Below, piece by piece: positions 31,459 through 39,599 of a stretch of 64,000 nt of DNA. Location: NCBI RefSeq assembly GCF_000399665.1, contig NZ_KB976986.1, forward strand, positions 2,811,261 through 2,875,260, in the 5' to 3' direction. A model generated the notes under the pieces. That model was not told where the DNA came from and made no database searches. It worked only from the letters and a program-made list of their open reading frames with translations. Every line of letters begins with the position of its first letter. Position 1 is the first letter of the stretch. A program made the position numbers and the translations under genes. The stretch is from Acinetobacter calcoaceticus ANC 3811 (lineage in GTDB: Bacteria > Pseudomonadota > Gammaproteobacteria > Pseudomonadales > Moraxellaceae).

Positions 31459-32106
31459 ATGGAACTTCTTGATTTTATTCTACACGTTGATCAACATCTC
31501 GCCGAATTTATTATAAATTACGGGACGTGGATTTATGGCATTTTATTTTTAATTATTTTTGTTGAAACCGGTTTAGTGGTTATGCCCTTCTTACCGGGAG
31601 ATAGTTTGCTATTCGCAGCTGGGGCTTTAGCTGCATCTACAGGTGCGATGGATCCATGGGTATTGGGTACTCTACTCTTCATTGCTGCCGTTTTAGGTGA
31701 CACGGTAAACTACCATATTGGACGCTTTATTGGTCCACGTGTGTTTGAAATGAATTCCCGATTCATCAATAAACAGCACTTAGTTAAAACTCAAGAATTC
31801 TTTGCGCGCCATGGTGGAAAAACCATTATCTTCGCGCGTTTTGTTCCATTTGCCCGTACCTTTGCACCCTTTGTTGCTGGGGCTGGTAGCATGAACTATA
31901 AGTTCTTCCTAACTTATAATTTGATTGGAGCACTCTGTTGGGTCGCTTCTTTTGTAACTTTAGGCTACCTATTTGGAAATATGCCAATCGTTAAGGATAA
32001 CTTTACCCATCTTATTTTCGGCATCATTATTATTAGTGTTTTACCAGGCATCATCGGATTTATACGTGAAAAACTCAAAAACCGAAAAGCCAATGTTCGA
32101 GACTAA
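31459..32106 (+). CDS. DedA-family membrane protein
   Basis: 215 residues with the DedA/SNARE-associated (VTT) domain: ETGLVVMPFLPGDSLLFAAG, the GRFIGPRVF motif and FFARHGGKTIIFARFVPFARTFAPFVAGAG, where the conserved acidic and arginine residues sit. DedA proteins are inner-membrane lipid scramblases/flippases needed for envelope integrity; DedA homologues influence colistin resistance in several Gram-negatives. It ends directly against the opposing LysE gene. Confidence 0.92.
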   Translation: MELLDFILHVDQHLAEFIINYGTWIYGILFLIIFVETGLVVMPFLPGDSLLFAAGALAASTGAMDPWVLGTLLFIAAVLGDTVNYHIGRFIGPRVFEMNSRFINKQHLVKTQEFFARHGGKTIIFARFVPFARTFAPFVAGAGSMNYKFFLTYNLIGALCWVASFVTLGYLFGNMPIVKDNFTHLIFGIIIISVLPGIIGFIREKLKNRKANVRD

Positions 32107-32697
32107 TTAAAAGAAACGGAATACCACCGGAAGCATACATAAAATGAGTAACATGGCCGATCCTTTATATAAATGATCGGCTTTTATTTTTTTAATTGGT
32201 CCCGCTAACAATGCCCGTCCAAAAATCATCCAGAAACTGGCAGCTGGAATTAGGATTAATGTAAAAACACCAAATACCATAAGAAAATTTTCAGGTGAAT
32301 TCCATGCTTCAGCAGGAAAGATGCCAGCTGCAAACAGCAAAGCTTTAGGATTTTTTAAGGTTGATAAGAATAATTGACGAGGGCGAATATTGCGGTGACT
32401 TTGACTGAACTGTTGTAAATGCGTGTTCTTCCATAAGTGAAAAGCAAGCCAGAATACATAGAACACACTCGTAATATGCAAAATGAGCAGTAATGCTGGC
32501 CAAATTGGAGCAGCCAAATGAATAAATACAGCCCAAAAGCTAATACCGTAGGCATAGCCTAACCATTCCATTGGGATAAGCCAGAATGCTTTAGATAAAC
32601 CTTGAGAATGAGCAGCGGTTGCAAGTAAAGCATTTGTCGGCCCCGGAATGAGCAAAACAGCCAACATTGCCAATACAAAAAACCAACTCTCAATCAT
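32107..32697 (-). CDS. LysE-family translocator
   Basis: 196 residues, six hydrophobic helices. The N-terminus (FFVLAMLAVLLIPGPTNALLATAAHSQG) and FLSTLKNPKALLFAAGIFP are LysE/RhtB features. The substrate is not predictable. Its stop codon abuts that of the DedA gene (no spacer), with no terminator visible between them. Confidence 0.82.
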   Translation of the reverse strand: MIESWFFVLAMLAVLLIPGPTNALLATAAHSQGLSKAFWLIPMEWLGYAYGISFWAVFIHLAAPIWPALLLILHITSVFYVFWLAFHLWKNTHLQQFSQSHRNIRPRQLFLSTLKNPKALLFAAGIFPAEAWNSPENFLMVFGVFTLILIPAASFWMIFGRALLAGPIKKIKADHLYKGSAMLLILCMLPVVFRFF

Positions 32698-32865
32698 AAA
32701 ATTTCCACAACATCCAAGATGGGGCCACCTTAAACGAAATAGGCAAAATATAGCAAGTTTGTGAGGGCTTTTGATTATAGAAAATACAAGATTTATTAAG
32801 CTTTAAAATTTAAAATACATTGATTTATATTAATTTTATTATGAAACATTTTGCTAAACTTTATT

Positions 32866-32899
32866 CATCACAATATGCCTTCATTAGCATATTGTGATG
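32866..32899. repeat. Perfect 13-bp inverted repeat
   Basis: CATCACAATATGC and GCATATTGTGATG separated by 8 bp. It is 12 bp beyond the Gly-rich lipoprotein stop, yet neither side has a T-run, so it is not a canonical terminator. It may be a protein-binding site or an mRNA 3' hairpin. Confidence 0.7.
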
Positions 32900-32911
32900 C
32901 AAAATCGACTA

Positions 32912-33301
32912 CTAATTAGTCTTTTTCCGTACAATAATTGGGCAATTCTTAAACTGAGCAGCCTGAACTATGGCTTCTTGCTGACCTAAAACACGTGAAA
33001 GTTCGGTATTTTTCGTTGAAGAAGATTGTCCCATATTTACAGAGATAGATGGACCGAATCCCCAACCGCCTCGTCCCCAACCACCGCCGAGTCCAAGTCC
33101 AACACCCATACCGGTACTTTTCGGAGTTTGTACGCCATTATCGATATATTGTTGGATACGGTTATATTCACTTTGTAGCTGCTGACAGCCCAAAGATTGA
33201 TATTGAGTCGGAGACACGTAAGTCGGTTTTACTGTCGTAGCACAAGCGCCTAGCAATAAAGTGGCTGCCACCAAAGGCGCAATATATAAGCCTTTCATCA
33301 T
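32912..33301 (-). CDS. Gly-rich lipoprotein following ParA
   Basis: 129 residues from the ATG at 33299-33301, seven bases after the ParA stop; a longer frame into parA is rejected. Signal peptide with lipobox LLLGAC. A central glycine/tryptophan-rich segment (GMGVGLGLGGGWGRGGWGFGP) is flanked by a Cys pair (LGCQQL, FKNCPI) and a helical segment (ELSRVLGQQEAIVQAAQ). No known enzyme fold. It appears co-transcribed with parA. Confidence 0.7.
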   Translation of the reverse strand: MMKGLYIAPLVAATLLLGACATTVKPTYVSPTQYQSLGCQQLQSEYNRIQQYIDNGVQTPKSTGMGVGLGLGGGWGRGGWGFGPSISVNMGQSSSTKNTELSRVLGQQEAIVQAAQFKNCPIIVRKKTN

Positions 33302-33308
33302 TTTTCTC

Positions 33309-34151
33309 TTATCGTTTTGGCTCAATTTCACCAAACAATGTCTCATAAGCTTGAGTCAATTTATGTTCTGGTGCCAAATGAGCCAAAGGTAAATTTTTCT
33401 GATGCGATTCTTTCATTAAAACCGAAGGCGGTAACATGCTATTAAGTACAGGCAACCCTTCATCTTTTAACTGCTGAACCACTTCCCGAGGTAATTTTGC
33501 TTGAGCTTGAAATTGGTTGACGACAATTCCTTCAATTTCCAAGCGATCATTATGATCATCTTGCGTTTCGAGAACATTTTCAATCAATGTTTGTAACGCG
33601 CGCTTTGAAAAGACATCACAATCGAAAGGAATTAAGACTTTATCTGCTGCTATGAGTGCCGATAAAGTAAAAAAGTTAAATGCAGGTGGTGTATCTATAT
33701 AGATACGATCATATCGTCCAATTAAGTTTTGAATTGAATCACGTAATTTATAAATTTTATGTTTACTTTCAAGTGCATGCTCAAGAGCACCAAGTGTAGG
33801 GCTAGCAGGAAGCACATCTAATTTTGCAAAGGGAGTTGAGTGTACAAAGCTATCAATATCTTTATTTCGTGGGGCTTTTAAAATCGAACCTAATGCATTA
33901 CCGATTAAACTCTTTTGTTGATTGTTTCCCAACACATCATCAAAGAAATTTTCAATATTTGGTTCTAAAATTGATTTTTCAGCAGAATAAGTTGCGTCAT
34001 CCCCTAAAAGGTACTGACTAGAGTTGGCTTGAGGATCAAGATCAATGACCAGTGTCCTGAAACCATGTTTGGCACTAATTGCGGCCAAATTTACAGTAAT
34101 ACTTGATTTCCCTACACCGCCTTTTTGGTTAAACACCACACGAGTTAACAT
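33309..34151 (-). CDS. Orphan ParA/MinD-type ATPase
   Basis: 280 residues. Deviant Walker A with signature lysine KGGVGKSS (residues 10-17, VVFNQKGGVGKSSITVNLA), Walker A' LVIDLDPQANSS and Walker B DRIYIDTPPAF. Such ATPases position DNA or protein cargo. No ParB and no parS site were seen next to it. Instead a Gly-rich lipoprotein follows by seven bases, so the cargo may not be DNA. It is likely a chromosomal orphan, not a plasmid relic. Confidence 0.85.
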   Translation of the reverse strand: MLTRVVFNQKGGVGKSSITVNLAAISAKHGFRTLVIDLDPQANSSQYLLGDDATYSAEKSILEPNIENFFDDVLGNNQQKSLIGNALGSILKAPRNKDIDSFVHSTPFAKLDVLPASPTLGALEHALESKHKIYKLRDSIQNLIGRYDRIYIDTPPAFNFFTLSALIAADKVLIPFDCDVFSKRALQTLIENVLETQDDHNDRLEIEGIVVNQFQAQAKLPREVVQQLKDEGLPVLNSMLPPSVLMKESHQKNLPLAHLAPEHKLTQAYETLFGEIEPKR

Positions 34152-34227
34152 GTTTCCCTCTGCATATTTTTTTACTGTACGCAGTTTAACCTAGAGCTTA
34201 AGCAAAAAGGCAAAGAATGTAGAACAA

Positions 34228-34620
34228 TTAAGCAAAAACAGGCTTCATAATCACTAAAATAATAATAGCAATAAATGCGATAGCGCTAATCATTAAACCC
34301 GCCCTACGCTGTGCCAATGAAAGAGTGTCATCTTTTTTAAAGGCTTTCATCAGAGAAGATAACAAGACTAAAAATAGAATAATTTTAGCGTAAAACCACG
34401 GCTGTACCTGAAAGTCTTTCATGACCAATAAAATTGCGCCAGTAATAAAAACTACGGTAAATGATAGATGCTGTAAGGCAACTAATATTTTGCGTCCCGC
34501 CGGATTTGGTTGCTCCCCTTGCACGCCCACAAACAGAGTTGAAGCGCGTAAGATAAAAACCATAAGTGCGGCAGCCACCGCAGTCATATGAATAATTTTA
34601 GTGAGTAAATGTGCATCCAT
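34228..34620 (-). CDS. SirB2-family membrane protein
   Basis: 130 residues, four hydrophobic helices (LTKIIHMTAVAAALMVFILRAS, AALQHLSFTVVFITGAILL, WFYAKIILFLVLLSSLM, AGLMISAIAFIAIIILVIM). It matches the SirB2 family; its role is unclear. It lies 11 bp behind bolA in the same direction, so they form an operon. Confidence 0.75.
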   Translation of the reverse strand: MDAHLLTKIIHMTAVAAALMVFILRASTLFVGVQGEQPNPAGRKILVALQHLSFTVVFITGAILLVMKDFQVQPWFYAKIILFLVLLSSLMKAFKKDDTLSLAQRRAGLMISAIAFIAIIILVIMKPVFA

Positions 34621-34631
34621 GAAATTAGCCC

Positions 34632-34940
34632 TTAGCTTTTAGGTGCATGTGCACATTCTGGGCTAGCAGGTGCCTGACCTTGCCACTCACTTGGTAAATA
34701 AGCATGAATTGCTAAAGCATGAATTTGACCTGGATTCATTAAGTCGGAAGCTAAGGCATAAACTTTTTGATGGCGTTGAACTAAACGCAACCCGTTAAAT
34801 TCTTCACTCACTACAATCACTTTAAAATGTGACTCTTTACCTGGGAAATAACCTCCATGTCCAGCAGACTCATTGATGACTTCCAAATGGCTGGGCGCAA
34901 GGGTTTGTAACCGTTCAATCAATTGTTGTTCAAGGCTCAT
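34632..34940 (-). CDS. BolA-family protein
   Basis: 102 residues. The class II KH-like fold with the HLEVINESAGHGG start, conserved SHFKVIVVSEEFNGLRLVQRHQKVYALASDLM and invariant His in IHALAIHAYLPSEW. BolA proteins bind Fe-S clusters with monothiol glutaredoxins and affect morphology and stress. The C-terminus ends in ECAHAPKS. It starts the bolA-sirB2 unit. Confidence 0.92.
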   Translation of the reverse strand: MSLEQQLIERLQTLAPSHLEVINESAGHGGYFPGKESHFKVIVVSEEFNGLRLVQRHQKVYALASDLMNPGQIHALAIHAYLPSEWQGQAPASPECAHAPKS

Positions 34941-35132
34941 AGCTTTTCCTTTACGATTATTCGTATATTTGAACCTAGTATACCCTGTCTACACACAAAC
35001 AAAAGTTGCTCTTGTACGCTTTGACTCCAAACAAAATGTCTATTTATTCGGCAACTTAACGATAAAAATACATCTAATTGCTCATTTCTGTTTTTATTTT
35101 ATGCAATCAGCATATTTATTTGCATAAAGTTG

Positions 35133-35160
35133 TTGACCCATGTTTCGCTTAATGTATTAT
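35133..35160 (+). promoter_or_regulatory. Strong promoter of the tRNA-Gly cluster
   Basis: TTGACC (35133-35138), 16 bp, TATTAT (35155-35160). The transcript would start within a few bases of the first tRNA (35170). Confidence 0.85.
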
Positions 35161-35169
35161 AAGCGGCAC

Positions 35170-35489
<320 letters not shown>

Positions 35490-35494
35490 AATTT

Positions 35495-35527
35495 AAAAAG
35501 CCCTAGTCGAAAGACTGGGGCTTTTTT
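35495..35527 (+). terminator. Terminator of the tRNA-Gly cluster
   Basis: AAAAAGCCCTAGTC-GAAA-GACTGGGGCTTTTTT with one G-T pair. Nearly the same hairpin occurs at 54563-54592. Confidence 0.93.
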
Positions 35528-35666
35528 CTTTTTATTGATTCTTAATTTTTGCGATCTATGTATTCACAACATACTTTATTGAGAATGGCTCAATTCAAGG
35601 CCAAGTATTTCATTACTAGATTCACATTTTTAAATCATCAGTTATAACGATTCAATCTAGCTATAT

Positions 35667-36419
35667 TTACAAGGCATTGGGGGTTATTTGATGCTTAGAT
35701 ATAAAAGGTAATAATTGAAAGCACTCCAAACTAAATCTTTCTAGGCTACTACTTTGTTGTAAACAAATAGAAAAGATGAAGTTAGAATCATATATATAAC
35801 TTTCAAAATAATACTCTTCTGTCTTTTGAGCATCATTGGTTGAATCGAGAAACTGTATATGTTCAGGCAAGATATGAAAGTTGAACATTTTTAAATGACG
35901 GCTCATTCCTTCTCCAGTACATTTGATATAGGCTTCTTTTAATGTCCATATTTGAAAAAATCGCTGGTATACACTGGATGAATCAGTGAGTTCTTTCTCT
36001 TTAATCCATTCAATTTCACTTAGTTGTAACACACTATCGACACGCCTCCACTCGAACTCAGGATCCACTTGTTCAATATCGACTCCTATTTCCCCTTCTT
36101 CAGTCACAGCAAGAATAATAACGTCCGCTGAGTGAGTAAGATTAAAATACACAGCCTTGCTGCCTTGTACAAAAGGCTTACCGTTGGGATGTAATTGGAG
36201 CTTGATCTCGTAGGGTGAGATGCCTAGCTTATCCGCCAAGACAGTCTTCACTAACACACGAGAGATCAAGAAAAGACGAGCCGCCTTAGGGTGATATTGA
36301 TCATATCTCAGCTTCTCTGCCGAACTGAGAAAGCCGAGATAATGACTCAATACCAAATGGTCTTGTGGTACCCGTGAAACTGGGCAGACATAAACCTGCA
36401 CTTGGGCACGATCAGACAT
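35667..36419 (-). CDS. Sfp-type 4'-phosphopantetheinyl transferase
   Basis: 250 residues, the Sfp/Gsp (two-subdomain) size. Motifs NLTHS (93-97), GVDIEQVD (112-119, Mg2+ Asp and Glu) and WTLKEAYIKCTGEG (158-171). It transfers phosphopantetheine from CoA to carrier-protein serines. Its place at the end of the NRPS operon, overlapping the upstream gene by one base (TAATG), means it most likely activates the stand-alone carrier protein (Ser40) and the NRPS carrier domain (Ser1007). Confidence 0.92.
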   Translation of the reverse strand: MSDRAQVQVYVCPVSRVPQDHLVLSHYLGFLSSAEKLRYDQYHPKAARLFLISRVLVKTVLADKLGISPYEIKLQLHPNGKPFVQGSKAVYFNLTHSADVIILAVTEEGEIGVDIEQVDPEFEWRRVDSVLQLSEIEWIKEKELTDSSSVYQRFFQIWTLKEAYIKCTGEGMSRHLKMFNFHILPEHIQFLDSTNDAQKTEEYYFESYIYDSNFIFSICLQQSSSLERFSLECFQLLPFISKHQITPNAL

Positions 36420-38272
36420 TAAGAAGCTGTGGTGCTGTTGTACTTCTTCAGAACTGGTGCGAGGTAGTCAGAAACCGCGTCTACATGTGTAACGTGTGGA
36501 TTATGGCCTGCGCCTGCAATGATATGTACAGGGATATCTGAGCTTATTGTGGTAACAATTGGGTCGTTCTCCCCCACAATGATTTCAACTTTAGATCGAA
36601 GCTCATTTAACAAAGCTGTTTGAATTGCTCGCTGCTGCGGCAAACTAATGCGGTGCATATACTCACTAATATGCTTGGCTACCGACACTCGACGTAAAGA
36701 ATCCATCGCATAACCAACAGACGGATTTTGTTGTCCATCTGGATGTAGATCTTTAGCAATCATATCTTTAGGCACAAAACGGAAAATCAGATTAGATATA
36801 GTTTTTATCTGAAACATTTTAGCGGCCTGCGCCTGAACAAAATAAGGCGATATTAAAATAAGGCGTGCAACTTTATCTGGATATTTCTTTGCAAGATTCA
36901 ACGCAAAAAGACATCCTAACGAGTGTGCAACAACAACACTATTTGGCGCTAAAAGCTTTGAAGCAGCATCGATAAACTGACGGTTGTTATCTTCCATCAC
37001 CTCATAACTACCTGAACGTCCAAGTCCCGGTAGGTCCATCATAGCGAGCTGATCATTTGTAATTTTATTGATGATTGGAGACCAACATGCGCTATCAAAT
37101 GGAATCCCATGTAAAAATAATGCAGATGAGGTATCAGAACTAACCGGCTGTTTAGTATAGATTTCTGACCAATATCGATTCTGATAGCTGAAATGACTAG
37201 GTGTTGGTACTTGCATACGACCAAATCGTGTAAGCACTAAACGATCAATCCAGCGAGAGTAATAGGGACTGATATTGATTAGGTCCGCGATACCCATTTT
37301 CGCTGCCATCGCCTCTGCCCCAGCGACATTGTAGTGCTCGGTAGAAATGAAAGAGAGTTGCTCTTTGGAACCGTCAAGCAGTACCTCAGGCAATTTCTTT
37401 AATAGACCTTTGGGTAGTTGTAAATGTGGTGCGCTGACTCCTAAGTGCTCGGCAGCTAGGTGAACTAAGCTATGAAACTTGGGTGTCGCCGGATCAAGCA
37501 ACATATACTCCTGAGCGATGGTCTCAGGATAAGACATCGTTCGGATCAGAAAGCTTACGATATACTGCATATTGCACAGTGGCAGGAATGTATCACGACC
37601 ACCTGGCAATGCCAGCAGACGTCCCTGATATAGCTTATCAATCATGTCAGCGACACCAATATATTGCATGTCGCCATATGTATAGAAACCATCAATAACT
37701 GTCGCCGGATTTATTGCAGTCCATGGCACATTTAAACGCTTACAGGCCTCAATGAAAGCTTGATGACCCAAAATTTTTGAAGCTTCATAGCCACCGTGTT
37801 TGCAATACAACTCATCAGCCGACTCTTGTGGCGGAGCAGCCACACGATATCCACCAATCCAGATAAATCGCTCAAGCTGCTTCAATGTTGCAGCCCATTC
37901 AATCAAAGCGAGTCCTGACTTAATATTGGTACGCTCAGCTTCAGCTTTGCTAATGCCCCAATTAAAGGATGCGGCAAGATGATAAATCACATGGATCTTT
38001 GCCTGAGCATCGGCGAGCAGAGAGTCCAGTTTAAAGTCTCGGCTTAAATCATATTCGACAAACGAAATAGATGGATCAACCAACCCTTCTGTTGCAATAA
38101 AGCCTAACAGCTTATCTTTCTTGGTTGTGGCATTACGCAGCGCAGCAATCACTTGATGACCTTCACGCAGAAGATCAACGATCAACCTACTGCCAATAAA
38201 ACCTGCTGCACCTGTTACTAATATGGTCTTCTGTGAAAAATTATCTTTTTTTGCGTTATTTAAATTATCCAT
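36419..38272 (-). CDS. Fusion of NAD(P)-dependent epimerase/reductase and alpha/beta hydrolase
   Basis: 617 residues. Residues about 15-345 are an extended SDR: GAAGFIG nucleotide motif (21-27) and the active-site pair Tyr162/Lys166 (GYEASKILG). Residues about 380-610 are an alpha/beta hydrolase: oxyanion FLHGIPFD, nucleophile Ser451 in AHSLGC, acid Asp570 (GENDPIV) and His590 (GAGHNPH). Both active sites look intact. It may reduce and then hydrolyse or cyclise the acyl-amino acid, or edit stalled intermediates. Overlaps the PPTase gene; known in A. baumannii as part of the NRPS operon, with no proven reaction. Confidence 0.8.
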   Translation of the reverse strand: MDNLNNAKKDNFSQKTILVTGAAGFIGSRLIVDLLREGHQVIAALRNATTKKDKLLGFIATEGLVDPSISFVEYDLSRDFKLDSLLADAQAKIHVIYHLAASFNWGISKAEAERTNIKSGLALIEWAATLKQLERFIWIGGYRVAAPPQESADELYCKHGGYEASKILGHQAFIEACKRLNVPWTAINPATVIDGFYTYGDMQYIGVADMIDKLYQGRLLALPGGRDTFLPLCNMQYIVSFLIRTMSYPETIAQEYMLLDPATPKFHSLVHLAAEHLGVSAPHLQLPKGLLKKLPEVLLDGSKEQLSFISTEHYNVAGAEAMAAKMGIADLINISPYYSRWIDRLVLTRFGRMQVPTPSHFSYQNRYWSEIYTKQPVSSDTSSALFLHGIPFDSACWSPIINKITNDQLAMMDLPGLGRSGSYEVMEDNNRQFIDAASKLLAPNSVVVAHSLGCLFALNLAKKYPDKVARLILISPYFVQAQAAKMFQIKTISNLIFRFVPKDMIAKDLHPDGQQNPSVGYAMDSLRRVSVAKHISEYMHRISLPQQRAIQTALLNELRSKVEIIVGENDPIVTTISSDIPVHIIAGAGHNPHVTHVDAVSDYLAPVLKKYNSTTAS

Positions 38273-38324
38273 AAATCACCTTATTAGGGACTGCAAACTC
38301 CAGCATTATTTGGAGCGAATTATC

Positions 38325-39599
38325 TTAAAAATTATATCGAACCTGAGCATACACCAGACTGTTATCTCTAAATTGCCCTAACACCGTGTCATTTCGGCCC
38401 CAGAAGCGATCTCCACCAGCATTCAATTGCCAGTGATCATCAAGGCTGTAATTAATGCGTACTCTCAATAATTCAGTAGGCTCTGGTGCAAAGTAGAATC
38501 CTGTTACTTCTAATTTCAGATTATCATTCAGTAAGTTAAGTGCATAGCGCAGCATAGCTCCATACTGATTCTGCTCATATTGGTTACTGATTGTTTGCTG
38601 ATAACGGTAGACTGCACTCAATGATGGATTTGTTAGGCTGTCGGCAGATCTAAAGTCCTCCGTATGTTTGTATACGCCAACCAAACTTAGCGTGGAATTC
38701 TTCAATGCTAATTCTGGCCCCATGACCACGGTCAGATTATTTTTTTTATGCGTAATATCTTCGCTACCGTTCGAGTCAGTGTGTGTATATGCCGCTTCAC
38801 CGCGCCACACGATATCGTTATGGTTATAGCTGAAATCAAATCCATAGACGGACATAGGATTATTTTTCAGTTGCAATGTAGCTTCCCCTGTTGGAGATGC
38901 TGAAAGAACTGAAAGATCAGGCATGTGATCCAAACCTGAGAAATACGATGCCCCAACATCTAAACCATCTACAGAGTAATCCCATCGCACTGCAAATGCA
39001 GGACGGCTCTTCTTATCTATTTCATACTGGACACCAGAAATCTGACGCAATGGAATTACATCTGATCGACTACGCGGATACCACAATGCTGTCCATTTAT
39101 TGGTTCCTGATTCAGGAATATATGTCAATTTGAGAGCATCATTTCCAAGACGTTGATCTGTCTCCTCTGGCACCAGCCGCGTATAGTCACGGGGCGATAG
39201 ATTATCCGTTGGGTTAATCCCATCAGCTCTCCCCCAGACTACAATCTGGCGACCAACGTCGACATAGACTGTCTGATCCCAGTTATAAGAAGCGTACAAC
39301 TCGCGTAAGTTGCGATTCACTTTGCTCACCTGATCTGGGTTTACAGTATGGTCCGTTTCGTCTCCAATATTTATGTCGTAATGGATCTTAAACTCTGGAT
39401 TAAACTTGAGCGTACCATTGGACCAGAAACTTGCTTGTCCAATGTTTTTTAATGAACTTAAATCACGATCCGATGACCACACATCGAATCTGGCCGAGTT
39501 CTGGCTCACAAAACTAATTTCGCTGTCATCTGCATAAGCATGCTGCAGTAGCATAAAGCTACTGCAGCATGCAAATACCCAAAAGGTACCTTGCGTCAT
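38325..39599 (-). CDS. Outer-membrane beta-barrel of the DUF1302 kind
   Basis: 424 residues with a signal peptide ending at HAYA-DDSE. The body has alternating beta strands, the ELYASYNWDQTVYVDVGRQIVVWGRADG segment typical of DUF1302 and a C-terminal aromatic strand VYAQVRYNF that directs barrel insertion. Such barrels often occur beside RND (MMPL-type) proteins and LolA-like proteins. Its start overlaps the RND fusion stop by 4 nt. It probably provides the outer-membrane step in product export. Confidence 0.78.
   Translation of the reverse strand: MTQGTFWVFACCSSFMLLQHAYADDSEISFVSQNSARFDVWSSDRDLSSLKNIGQASFWSNGTLKFNPEFKIHYDINIGDETDHTVNPDQVSKVNRNLRELYASYNWDQTVYVDVGRQIVVWGRADGINPTDNLSPRDYTRLVPEETDQRLGNDALKLTYIPESGTNKWTALWYPRSRSDVIPLRQISGVQYEIDKKSRPAFAVRWDYSVDGLDVGASYFSGLDHMPDLSVLSASPTGEATLQLKNNPMSVYGFDFSYNHNDIVWRGEAAYTHTDSNGSEDITHKKNNLTVVMGPELALKNSTLSLVGVYKHTEDFRSADSLTNPSLSAVYRYQQTISNQYEQNQYGAMLRYALNLLNDNLKLEVTGFYFAPEPTELLRVRINYSLDDHWQLNAGGDRFWGRNDTVLGQFRDNSLVYAQVRYNF

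Noticed and set aside
33309..34151. Plasmid partition remnant
   Set aside because: No ParB, parS, replication or mobilisation gene nearby; neighbours are core chromosomal genes.
35490..35666. Integrase or transposase next to the tRNA-Gly genes
   Set aside because: Only a terminator and AT-rich DNA are present; no recombinase motif could be found in the island.
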